Assembly: GCA_039179965.1 (NCBI GenBank)
Contig: JBCDEC010000150.1
Coordinates: 1 to 11,162 of the forward strand
Direction: 5' to 3'
Origin: Marinibacterium sp039179965
GTDB lineage: Bacteria > Pseudomonadota > Alphaproteobacteria > Rhodobacterales > Rhodobacteraceae
Length of the DNA stretch: 11,162 bases
The notes beneath the pieces are model-generated. The model was not told where the DNA came from, did not search any database, and saw only the letters and a program-made list of their open reading frames with translations. Positions 1 to 6,106 of this stretch are shown in pieces. The position numbers and the translations under genes were made by a program. Position 1 is the first letter of the stretch; every line of letters starts with the position of its first letter.

Positions 1-44
1 CCGGCGTGACAGGCCGGTACTCTAACCATCTGAGCTACAACCGC
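1..44 (-). tRNA. tRNA-Asp(GTC), 5' part, cut by the window edge
   Basis: Read on the minus strand, the 44 nt begin with a GCGGTTG acceptor 5' strand. They continue with a D-arm (GCTC, a loop containing GGTTA, then GAGT) and a complete anticodon arm: stem CCGGC, loop CTGTCAC, stem GCCGG. The anticodon at the loop centre is GTC, which reads Asp codons. The variable loop, T-arm and 3' acceptor strand lie beyond the left edge, so integrity of the whole tRNA cannot be judged. A promoter-like sequence lies just upstream at 78-106. Confidence 0.9.
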
Positions 45-71
45 GCTGACCACCGACTGGTGCCGGTGGTA

Positions 72-98
72 GAGCGCGGGATAGGGTTCCCCGCGCTC
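72..98. repeat. Perfect 9-bp inverted repeat with 9-nt loop
   Basis: GAGCGCGGG at 72-80 pairs perfectly with CCCGCGCTC at 90-98 around a 9-nt loop. No T-run follows on either strand, so it is a poor intrinsic terminator. It overlaps the spacer and -10 of the tRNA promoter, so it could also be a leader hairpin or a chance structure. Confidence 0.5.
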
Positions 99-106
99 AG
101 GGTCAA
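78..106 (-). promoter_or_regulatory. Promoter for tRNA-Asp
   Basis: On the minus strand a TTGACC -35 (101-106) is separated by 17 bp from a TATCCC -10 (78-83). This places the expected transcription start near 71, about 27 nt before the mature tRNA 5' end at 44. The -35 matches the sigma-70 consensus at five of six positions and the -10 is moderate. A 9-bp inverted repeat (72-80 with 90-98) overlaps the -10 and the spacer. Confidence 0.5.
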
Positions 107-121
107 GCGCAATTCAGCATG

Positions 122-146
122 CAGACCGAGAATATCCGCCGGTCTG
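122..146 (-). terminator. Hairpin directly after the pirin stop codon
   Basis: CAGACCG (122-128) and CGGTCTG (140-146) form a perfect 7-bp stem with an 11-nt loop. The hairpin starts at the base after the pirin stop codon. No U-tract follows, so it is either a weak or factor-dependent terminator or a 3'-end stabilising hairpin separating the gene from the tRNA promoter. Confidence 0.35.
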
Positions 147-1079
147 TCATGGCAAGGGAATGAACTCCGCATTGTCGGTTGGCGGCAGGCGGAAGCGCCC
201 ATGCGCCCAGTCGCCTTCACGCCAGGCTTGCTTGGCGGCTTCGATGCGGTCTTGCGAAGACGCCACGAAGTTCCACCAGATGTGGCGCGACCCGCTCAGC
301 GTGGCGCCCCCCAGAAGCAGCAGACGTGCACCGGCCGGGCCGGCCTTGACCGACATGCGATCGCCGGGGCGGAACACCATCATCTGTCCCGCCTCATAGC
401 TGGTGCCTGCAACCTCGATCGAGCCGTGGACAACATAAATGCCCCGGTCTTCATGATCGTCCGGAAGCGGTATGGACGCGCCCGGCTGAAGATCGGCATC
501 GGCATAGAACATCTCTGACGGTGTCTCCGCCGGCGCGGTCTCGCCCCAGGCATGGCCAAGGATCAAGCGGACCTCCTTGCCCTCGCCCTCCATGAACGGC
601 AGGTCCGCCTTGGGCACGTGGACGAAATCGGCGGGCGCATCCTCCTTTTCTTCGGGCAGCGCAATCCAGGTCTGAATGCCGAAGAGATCGTAGGGCGCCT
701 TGATCATCTCTCCGTCGACCCGTTCGGAATGGGTGACCCCGTGGCCGGCTGTCATAAGGTTCACCGCGCCCGGTTCGATCCACTGATCGGTGCCCAGCGA
801 ATCCCGGTGATGGAACTTGCCCTTGTAGAGATAGGTGACGGTCGCCAGACCGATGTGGGGGTGAGGCCGAATGTCGATCCCCTGGCCGGTCACGAATTCG
901 GCCGGGCCCATCTGATCAAAGAAGATGAAGGGGCCGACCATCTGCCGCTTTGGCGATGGAAGCGCCCGGCGGACTTCAAAGTCCCCGATATCCCGTGCCC
1001 GGGGCACGATCAGTGTTTCGATGGCGTCAACCGCGTCTCCCGTCGGGCAGCTCGGGTCGAGTGCTGGATTCCAGCTCAT
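147..1079 (-). CDS. Pirin family protein (310 aa)
   Basis: This is a bicupin of the pirin family: iron-binding, cytoplasmic proteins, some of which have quercetin 2,3-dioxygenase activity while others modulate enzymes or transcription. The N-terminal cupin carries the family signature around residues 71-119, including RPHPHIGLAT and GHGVTHSE. By alignment from memory with human pirin, the iron ligands are H73, H75, H117 and E119, all present. The C-terminal cupin is around residues 200-290. Length is usual for the longer bacterial pirins. The start at 1079 is set by a strong AAGGAGG ribosome-binding site a few bases upstream. The gene is single, followed by a hairpin and then tRNA-Asp. The substrate is unknown; quercetinase activity should not be assumed. 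Confidence 0.93.
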   Translation of the reverse strand: MSWNPALDPSCPTGDAVDAIETLIVPRARDIGDFEVRRALPSPKRQMVGPFIFFDQMGPAEFVTGQGIDIRPHPHIGLATVTYLYKGKFHHRDSLGTDQWIEPGAVNLMTAGHGVTHSERVDGEMIKAPYDLFGIQTWIALPEEKEDAPADFVHVPKADLPFMEGEGKEVRLILGHAWGETAPAETPSEMFYADADLQPGASIPLPDDHEDRGIYVVHGSIEVAGTSYEAGQMMVFRPGDRMSVKAGPAGARLLLLGGATLSGSRHIWWNFVASSQDRIEAAKQAWREGDWAHGRFRLPPTDNAEFIPLP

Positions 1080-1105
1080 GAGAACCTCCTTGAAAACCTG
1101 TCGCT

Positions 1106-1133
1106 AAGGTAGGCGACTTCCGACACTGTGCAA
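1106..1133 (-). promoter_or_regulatory. Candidate promoter of the pirin gene
   Basis: On the minus strand TTGCAC (1128-1133) lies 16 bp from TACCTT (1106-1111), giving a predicted start near 1100 and a leader of about 20 nt. Both boxes are imperfect. The -35 overlaps the proximal arm of the inverted repeat at 1130-1166, so a protein bound there would be placed to control the gene. Confidence 0.35.
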
Positions 1134-1166
1134 CTGCGCACGCACGCGCGCGCGCCCTGCAGTTGC
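1130..1166. repeat. Inverted repeat flanking an alternating purine/pyrimidine tract
   Basis: GCAACTGC (1130-1137) and GCAGTTGC (1159-1166) are perfect 8-bp inverted arms separated by 21 bp. The tract 1135-1155 alternates pyrimidine and purine without a break (mostly CG and CA steps), the composition that favours Z-DNA. The arm nearer the pirin gene overlaps its likely -35 box. This could be an operator for a dimeric regulator or a cruciform/Z-forming element; which regulator is unknown. Confidence 0.5.
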
Positions 1167-1723
1167 GCACAGATTTCGACCAGACTCCGGCGCGGCCAGA
1201 TCAGGCTGTCCCAAGCAGGGAATTGCTTTGGCGGGCGCGGGCGTTGGTGCCATGTGTCAGATGTGATGTTGGACCGGGATCCCGGCGACGGTCTGGCTGT
1301 TTGTGCAACCCACGGCGGGTCCGACGCTCGGATCATCGGTTCTTGCGTTGCGCCGCGCGGCGGGCGGCTGTGACATCCGGCTGCAGCGACCCAGGGCAGA
1401 CCGCCTCACGGGTGGGATCGGTGCCCGCAAGGTCTGCACGGGCTCGTCCTACGCCGTCCCTGCGGGTGTGGGAGACGCAAGCGATCCTTACCCCCGCCGA
1501 GTCCAGGGGCTGAACGTGGACCGTAGGGTCAAGACGCCCGATCCTCCACATTCCGCAACGTTCACCACATGTCAGTCGTCTTGAAGAGGATCCCGATCCA
1601 CAAGGCCACTCCCTCATGCGACGTATGAGATCGCTGCGTTTCCGTATGGCCGCCGAGAACACACGCGAACGCCTGCCTCACCGGGCAGACTCCCATTCAT
1701 GCAAACCGGGCAGGTCCCGACCC
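1167..1723. other. About 560 bp with no supportable gene
   Basis: Several short open frames exist here on both strands, the longest about 110 codons. None shows a recognisable domain, a convincing ribosome-binding site or family similarity that I can identify. It may be a decayed gene or a long intergenic region between the pirin and hydrolase genes. A short direct repeat (CCGGGCAG) occurs at about 1681 and 1707. Confidence 0.45.
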
Positions 1724-1743
1724 CCTGAGATCAAGATCTCAGG
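1724..1743. repeat. Perfect 9-bp palindrome with 2-nt centre
   Basis: CCTGAGATC (1724-1732) and GATCTCAGG (1735-1743) are perfect inverted arms around AA. It lies about 75 bp beyond the stop codon of the minus-strand hydrolase gene and could be a protein-binding site or part of a compound terminator. A DNA hairpin is unlikely with such a short loop, so a dimeric binding site is the better reading. Confidence 0.45.
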
Positions 1744-1771
1744 ACCGCTGGCACGATGCCAAGGCCGTTGA

Positions 1772-1797
1772 CGGGGCGAGCCCGAAGGCCCGGCCCG
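1772..1797 (-). terminator. UUCG-tetraloop hairpin after the yghX-like gene
   Basis: Read on the minus strand, arms 1787-1797 and 1772-1782 pair over 11 positions with one mismatch (1776/1793) and one G-U pair, closed by a UUCG tetraloop at 1783-1786. It starts about 20 nt after the hydrolase stop codon. There is no good U-tract after it, so termination may be partial or Rho-assisted. Confidence 0.45.
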
Positions 1798-1817
1798 CCC
1801 GGCTGGTCAGCCCCTGA

Positions 1818-2711
1818 TCACGAGAGGTGGGTGTTGAACCACTCAATTGTCCGGTCCCATGCCAGTTCGGCCATGGCCGGGTCATAGCGTGGGGTCGAAT
1901 CATTGTGGAACCCGTGGTTGGCGCCTTCGTAGATATAGGCCTCGTAGGTCTTGCCAGCGTCATCCAGCGCTTTTTGGTAGGCTGGCCATCCCTCGTTGAT
2001 CCGTGTGTCGAGTTCACCGTAATGCAGCAGCAGGGGCGCCTGAATTTTCGGGACGTCCGCAGCATTGGCCTGACGACCATAAAACGGCACCGCCGCGCCC
2101 AGTTCCGGATAGGCCACGGCGGCCGCATTGGACACGCCGCCACCGTAACAAAAGCCGGTAATCCCGACCTTGCCGGTGACCTCGTCGTGATCCATCAGGA
2201 ACTCGATCGCTGCAAAAAAGTCATTCATCAGCTTTTCAGGATCGACCTGACGCTGCAGTTCACGGCCTTGCTCGTCATTGCCGGGATAGCCACCCATCGG
2301 CGACAGCCCATCGGGTGCGAGCGCGACAAAGCCGGCCTTTGCCGTGCGCCGCGCGACATCGCGAATGTAGGGGTTGAGACCCCGGTTTTCGTGCACGACG
2401 ACCACGCCGGGTGCGGTTTCCACCCCGGTGGGACGCACGTAGTAGGCGCGAATGTCGCCATTCCCGTTCGGGGACGGATATGTGATCCACTCGGCTTTGA
2501 TATCGGGATCGTTGAAGCTGACCTGCTCAGCAAGCGCATAGTTCGGGGACATCATACCCAGAAGGGCCGCTGCGGTGAGACCACCCAGCGTGAATTTACC
2601 GGCGCGATCAAGGAATTCGCGTTTGGTAATGATCCCATGGGCGTAAAAATCATACAGCTCCAGCAATTCCGGGCTGAAATCCTGGGCCGTCATACGGGTG
2701 TGCTCGTTCAT
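1818..2711 (-). CDS. yghX: Dienelactone hydrolase family protein, YghX-type (297 aa)
   Basis: An alpha/beta hydrolase of the dienelactone hydrolase family, very close (from memory) to E. coli YghX, whose substrate is not established. The nucleophile is C188 in GFCYGGG, with D235 (ELDTRIN) and H266 (NHGFHND) completing the Cys-Asp-His triad. E108 in HENRGLNPY is the conserved family glutamate. Residues 29-61 resemble a Tat signal with a Lys-Arg pair (TKREFLDRA), a hydrophobic stretch and an ALA cleavage-like end, preceded by about 28 residues. I chose the start at 2711 because GAGAGGA lies about 10 nt upstream. An upstream in-frame ATG at 2810 adds 33 unconserved residues and a start at 2693 is also possible. 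The gene is divergent from the cuyA-like gene and followed by a hairpin. Confidence 0.92.
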   Translation of the reverse strand: MNEHTRMTAQDFSPELLELYDFYAHGIITKREFLDRAGKFTLGGLTAAALLGMMSPNYALAEQVSFNDPDIKAEWITYPSPNGNGDIRAYYVRPTGVETAPGVVVVHENRGLNPYIRDVARRTAKAGFVALAPDGLSPMGGYPGNDEQGRELQRQVDPEKLMNDFFAAIEFLMDHDEVTGKVGITGFCYGGGVSNAAAVAYPELGAAVPFYGRQANAADVPKIQAPLLLHYGELDTRINEGWPAYQKALDDAGKTYEAYIYEGANHGFHNDSTPRYDPAMAELAWDRTIEWFNTHLS

Positions 2712-2804
2712 GGATCTTGGTCCTCTCAAGCTCGGGGCGGTCGCGTTGGGGATGTGACACTCTGACATGGTCCGCGGTCTGTCTGCGAGAGGGACGAACC
2801 GCCG

Positions 2805-2821
2805 GGACACCGCCTGTGTCC
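2805..2821. repeat. Inverted repeat GGACAC-N5-GTGTCC
   Basis: Perfect 6-bp arms (2805-2810, 2816-2821) lie in the 283-bp divergent intergenic region, about 95 bp upstream of the yghX-like start. The size and symmetry fit an operator for a dimeric regulator, but no regulator gene is in the window and no clear promoter overlaps it. Confidence 0.35.
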
Positions 2822-2903
2822 TGCGCGATCAACATGGGGTGTCAGGTGTGTTTCAGCAATGAAATTTTCCGTGTTTTTTTGCGAACATGGACGCCGCGTG
2901 CGC

Positions 2904-2922
2904 GGGCCTCCGCCGCAGGCCC
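2904..2922. repeat. Short hairpin in the cuyA-like leader region
   Basis: GGGCCT (2904-2909) and AGGCCC (2917-2922) form a 6-bp stem with a 7-nt loop, about 75 bp upstream of the cuyA-like start. A T7 run sits upstream at 2874-2880, on the wrong side for this hairpin to be a plus-strand terminator. It may be a leader structure or a chance GC-rich pairing. I see no clean promoter in this region. Confidence 0.25.
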
Positions 2923-2994
2923 TGCGATTTCGAATTTGAATTGCCGAATCCAGTCTGAAAGACTGCCTGAGCAGTCATTTCCAAAGGTCCCGCC

Positions 2995-4014
2995 ATGCAT
3001 CTCGCCCGCTTCCCGCGCCTTCGCTTTGCTCATCTTCCCACGCCGCTCGAACGGCTGGACCGTCTGAGCGAAGCGCTTGGCGGGCCAGAGATCTGGATCA
3101 AGCGCGATGATTGCACGGGCATGAGCACAGGCGGCAACAAGACCCGGAAGCTGGAATTTCTCATGGCCGAAGCGCAGGCCATGGGCGCCGATCTGGTCAT
3201 GACGCAGGGCGCCACGCAATCCAACCATGCCCGGCAGACCGCCGCTTTTGCCGCGCGTCTGGGCATGGGCTGTCACATCCTGCTCGAAGACAGAACCGGC
3301 TATCAGGACGCCAATTACAACGGCAACGGGAATGTCCTGCTGGATCACCTGCACGGCGCCACGACCGAGGTCTTTGCCGGCGGCCACGACATGCCGGGCG
3401 AAATGGACAGGGCAGCCGACAAAAAGCGTGCCGAAGGCTTCACCGTCTATGTCATCCCCGGTGGCGGGTCGAATGCAACGGGCGCCTTGGGATATGTGAA
3501 CTGTGCCATGGAGCTGGTCGCACAAGCCAATGAAACCGGTCTTGTGATCGATCATCTGGTGCATGCGACGGGCTCCTCTGGAACTCAGGCGGGGCTTGTC
3601 ACCGGCCTCAAGGCGCTGAATGCACAGATCCCGCTGCTGGGCTTTGGGACCCGCGCACCGCAGGAAAAGCAGGAGACGATGGTCTATACGTTGGCCTGCC
3701 AAACGGCCGATGCGCTGGGATGCCCCGGGATCGTTAGCCGCGCGGATGTGCGCGCTGATACCTCCTATGTCGGCGAAGGCTACGGATTGCCGCGCGAGGA
3801 CACGATCGAAGCGATACGGATGTTTGCCGAACTGGAGGGGCTTTTGCTCGACCCGGTCTATTCCGGCAAGGGCGCCGCCGGACTGATCGACTATTGCCGC
3901 ACCGGTCGGTTCAAGGCCGGAGAACGCGTTGTGTTCCTGCACACCGGTGGCTCGGTTGGACTGTTCGGATATGATTTTGCCTTTCAGCCGCGCCAGGACC
4001 GCGCGGCCGAATAA
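2995..4014 (+). CDS. cuyA: L-cysteate sulfo-lyase / D-cysteine desulfhydrase family PLP enzyme (339 aa)
   Basis: A fold-type II PLP enzyme of the ACC deaminase/D-cysteine desulfhydrase family. Its N-terminus (MHLARFPR) and overall sequence resemble, from memory, CuyA of Ruegeria pomeroyi, which splits L-cysteate to pyruvate, ammonium and sulfite. The Schiff-base lysine is K49 in TGGNKTRKLEFL. S76, N77 and H78 in QSNHARQT form the substrate/PLP-binding loop, and the PGGGSN and ATGSSGTQAG loops fit the cofactor phosphate sites. Length equals the family norm. A weak ribosome-binding site (AAAGG) precedes the ATG. In known cysteate pathways cuyA sits with a sulfite exporter and an Lrp-type regulator; neither is here, so the gene appears solitary and D-cysteine remains a possible substrate. 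It converges on the redox operon with a 15-bp gap. Confidence 0.88.
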   Translation: MHLARFPRLRFAHLPTPLERLDRLSEALGGPEIWIKRDDCTGMSTGGNKTRKLEFLMAEAQAMGADLVMTQGATQSNHARQTAAFAARLGMGCHILLEDRTGYQDANYNGNGNVLLDHLHGATTEVFAGGHDMPGEMDRAADKKRAEGFTVYVIPGGGSNATGALGYVNCAMELVAQANETGLVIDHLVHATGSSGTQAGLVTGLKALNAQIPLLGFGTRAPQEKQETMVYTLACQTADALGCPGIVSRADVRADTSYVGEGYGLPREDTIEAIRMFAELEGLLLDPVYSGKGAAGLIDYCRTGRFKAGERVVFLHTGGSVGLFGYDFAFQPRQDRAAE

Positions 4015-4021
4015 ACCGCGC
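4001..4021. terminator. Hairpin at the convergent cuyA / redox-operon junction
   Basis: GCGCGG (4001-4006) and CCGCGC (4016-4021) form a perfect 6-bp stem. The 9-nt loop includes the cuyA stop codon. It fills the 15-bp space between the two convergent stop codons and could act on both strands, though neither side has a U-tract. Confidence 0.35.
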
Positions 4022-4029
4022 CCGCATGC

Positions 4030-4302
4030 TCAGTCGGGTTTGGAGACCAGACGGCCCAACCGATCCAATACGGTCTGCAGTCCCGACAGCAGCAGGATCG
4101 AGCCCACCGCCCAGACCACAAGCTCAAACGGCGCCAGAGGCGTGCCGCGCAGCCAGACCGCCAGCAATCCGCCTTGCGGTCTGAGGGCCTTGATGCCGAA
4201 GAGCCCGTCATTGCTCCACAGCCGAAAATCCCAAAAGCGTGAGATGTAAAATAGGACCAGCGCAACGAGCGCGACCAGCAGGAGTGCCGCGATGCGTCTC
4301 AT
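4030..4302 (-). CDS. Small two-TM protein, last gene of the Rieske/ferric-reductase operon (90 aa)
   Basis: Not recognised. Two hydrophobic segments are visible, about residues 4-20 and 60-78, separated by a polar loop of about 35 residues. An MRR start and an RLGRLVSK end place positive charge at both termini, so both ends are probably cytoplasmic and the loop periplasmic. There are no cysteines or histidines, so it is unlikely to hold a cofactor. It starts inside the stop codon of the gene before it (ATGA at 4299-4302), which implies translational coupling. Infer an assembly or structural subunit of the membrane redox complex. It ends 15 bp from the convergent cuyA stop. Confidence 0.82.
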   Translation of the reverse strand: MRRIAALLLVALVALVLFYISRFWDFRLWSNDGLFGIKALRPQGGLLAVWLRGTPLAPFELVVWAVGSILLLSGLQTVLDRLGRLVSKPD

Positions 4303-5060
4303 GGGCTCAAGACCTCGATCGTCTCCGGCTCCAGGTCAAAGACCAGCAGATCTCCGTGTCGGCGCACCTGCCCTTCAACCACGATGTACTGCCCCATGTA
4401 GTCGTAAATGTGGTCCGAAAACAGCTGGCCCTCCGCACCGGAGATCATCAGGAACTCGACTCCTTCAACCGGTTGCGTGGACACAAAGACCGGTGGCACG
4501 CCGCCGACGATACACAGATTGGCGCAGGCCTTGTGTGCCAGACCCCGCCCGGGGCGCATCGCGCCCGCCAGGCATTTGCCATCGCAGATCTCACCGGCCA
4601 GACGCCAGCGACCAAGATCGTCAGGCGCGGGTATGTCTGCTGTCTGCTCCTGGGATTTGAGCCCGTTGGCGCCACCGGCGACCTGGAGCATCTCGAGGCT
4701 GCCACGTTCCAGCAGAACACCAGCCGCGATGACGACTTCGCCCTGTTTGGCCGCCGGCCGATTGAAGACACCGTTCTTGCCGGGCCCCGACATCATGATC
4801 GTGCGACCCGCCGCAATACGCTCGTTGCCGGTGGTGACATGCAGGATCGGCTGCGGGGTCAGTTCGACAATGCCAGTGACCGTCTGGCGCCCGAGATCAA
4901 AGCGGACCGTCCCCGGCCCCGGATCATCCTGCGAGGTACTGATGGCAAAGGCGAGCCCGACCGAACCGGCCAGCAGCAATCCGGCCACGGCCCAGAGCAC
5001 CCAAAGCAGCGATCGTGGCACCGCCAGATAACCAACGAAGAAGGGGGTTTTGTCGCTCAT
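4299..5060 (-). CDS. Membrane-anchored tetracysteine protein of the Rieske/ferric-reductase operon (253 aa)
   Basis: No family name recognised. One TM segment near residues 16-40 follows a short N-terminus, so the rest should lie in the periplasm. The conspicuous part is residues 155-191: C159-x3-C163, then PGRG and H176, then C179-x3-C183 and GGVPP. The pairs look like a metal or disulfide centre, with H176 a possible extra ligand. The C-terminal 40 residues (from about 222, YMGQYIVVEG onward) look like a beta-rich OB-type strand set. Residues 55-115 are also beta-rich. It overlaps by ATGA both the Rieske gene upstream (5057-5060) and the small TM gene downstream. Infer a periplasmic redox or metal partner of the Rieske-heme protein; a non-redox structural role is possible. 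Confidence 0.85.
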   Translation of the reverse strand: MSDKTPFFVGYLAVPRSLLWVLWAVAGLLLAGSVGLAFAISTSQDDPGPGTVRFDLGRQTVTGIVELTPQPILHVTTGNERIAAGRTIMMSGPGKNGVFNRPAAKQGEVVIAAGVLLERGSLEMLQVAGGANGLKSQEQTADIPAPDDLGRWRLAGEICDGKCLAGAMRPGRGLAHKACANLCIVGGVPPVFVSTQPVEGVEFLMISGAEGQLFSDHIYDYMGQYIVVEGQVRRHGDLLVFDLEPETIEVLSP

Positions 5061-6106
5061 GCGGCACGTTCCCCGATTGGCGCCAAGACAGGTGCCACAA
5101 AGGTGCCGGGCGGATTGGGACGCGGGTCTACAAACACGGCGCCATTGTCCACGCGCAGAGCATAGGTCGGGATCTTTTCGGTGAAAGGCGCGGGCGCACG
5201 GCCATTTGTGACATCATACTGAAACCCGTGCCAGGGGCAGGTCACCAGGCAGTTCAGTATGCGCCCTTCGCCAAGCGGGCCGTTCTGATGGGCGCAGGCA
5301 TTGGCAATGGCACTGAGTTTGTCACCGTGGCGAAACACCGCCACACGGTTTCCGCTGGGAAGAAGCGCAATCCGGGCCCGTCCGTCGGCGATCTCGTGCG
5401 CTGCGCAAACCCGCAGCCAATTCGTCGGGCCAGGTGCGCGGGCGCGGTCCTTGATCCCGGCCCAGACATGCAACGCCACGACAACAAGCGCGCCGGCCAC
5501 CACAATGATCGTAAAGGCCGATTGCTGCTGATCCTGCATCACGCCAAGTGCCACATGCCCGACCACCGCCGCATAGGTCGGATAGATCAGGTAGTGCAGG
5601 CCTTTCCAGACGGGTGGCGTGAGAAATTTCATCCAGAAATCATGGCTCGTGGCGCTCAGGATCCACAGGCAGAGCAATCCAAAGACGCCCAGGAGCTCAA
5701 AAGGAAACCCGGCGATCTGACCAAAGCTGGTGTTCGCGGAGAGCAGCGCCTCATACTTGTTGATGGGCGAGAAATTGAAATACCAGTTGAGGACAAAATA
5801 GGCGTGTGTCGTCGCCACAACGGCGGTGAGCACGCCAAAGTGACGCCGGTTGTAAAGCAACGGCAGAAAGCGTCGATCCAACCGTGCCAGCGGTCCGATG
5901 CATAGGATGACCGTCAGCATGACGAAGGCGCAGGCCCCGAACGCGCGTGCATTGTGGATTTGCGGATTGATCGGACGCTCATGGCTCAGCAGGTCCGGCG
6001 CCCAGTAGAGGAAGATCCACAGAAACAGCCCGGTCGCGACAAGCAGAATGGCGTCATAGAGCCACTTGAACCGGTTCCACTGGACGGGGATGTATCTGAC
6101 ACTCAT
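5057..6106 (-). CDS. Ferric-reductase-like (MsrQ/YedZ-type) heme membrane domain fused to a Rieske [2Fe-2S] domain (349 aa)
   Basis: Six TM segments (about 18-38, 55-73, 90-107, 134-152, 171-190, 198-217) are followed by a soluble Rieske domain (about 228-325). The membrane part matches the MsrQ/ferric-reductase pattern: RRHFGVL with H101 downstream, then H171 and H184 spaced by 13 residues, as for heme b ligands in MsrQ. H213 is another candidate. The Rieske signature is intact: C271-x-H273, 16 residues, C290-x2-H293. The positive-inside pattern (N-terminus, RLDRR/NRR loop, GIKDRAR tail) puts the Rieske domain in the cytosol. I chose the start at 6106 because its ATG overlaps the previous stop (ATGA, 6103-6106). 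A longer frame to 6295 reads through the upstream gene. A transmembrane electron-transfer role is inferred; donor and acceptor are unknown. Confidence 0.9.
   Translation of the reverse strand: MSVRYIPVQWNRFKWLYDAILLVATGLFLWIFLYWAPDLLSHERPINPQIHNARAFGACAFVMLTVILCIGPLARLDRRFLPLLYNRRHFGVLTAVVATTHAYFVLNWYFNFSPINKYEALLSANTSFGQIAGFPFELLGVFGLLCLWILSATSHDFWMKFLTPPVWKGLHYLIYPTYAAVVGHVALGVMQDQQQSAFTIIVVAGALVVVALHVWAGIKDRARAPGPTNWLRVCAAHEIADGRARIALLPSGNRVAVFRHGDKLSAIANACAHQNGPLGEGRILNCLVTCPWHGFQYDVTNGRAPAPFTEKIPTYALRVDNGAVFVDPRPNPPGTFVAPVLAPIGERAA

Noticed and set aside
1..44. tRNA-Asp as an integration site for a mobile element
   Set aside because: No integrase, direct repeat of the tRNA end or phage gene is present, and the tRNA 3' end is outside the window.
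552..1112. 186-codon plus-strand frame opposite the pirin gene
   Set aside because: It is antisense to a clear pirin gene and has no recognisable domain.
1333..1662. 109-codon minus-strand frame in the gene-free stretch
   Set aside because: Its composition is rich in Arg and low-complexity, with no ribosome-binding site or recognised motif.
2712..2810. N-terminal extension of the hydrolase from an ATG at 2810
   Set aside because: The added residues precede the region shared with YghX, and a good ribosome-binding site supports 2711.
2851..2880. Hairpin TTTCA-GCAA-TGAAA followed by a T7 run as a terminator
   Set aside because: The stem is AT-rich and short, the T-run is 10 nt away, and no plus-strand gene ends here. 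An attenuator is conceivable but not supported.
2842..3942. 366-codon open frame on the minus strand opposite cuyA
   Set aside because: It mirrors a well-supported PLP enzyme gene. Its translation shows no domain and fits the antisense of GC-rich codons.
4239..5165. 308-codon plus-strand frame opposite the tetracysteine gene
   Set aside because: It is the antisense shadow of a gene locked into a coupled operon.
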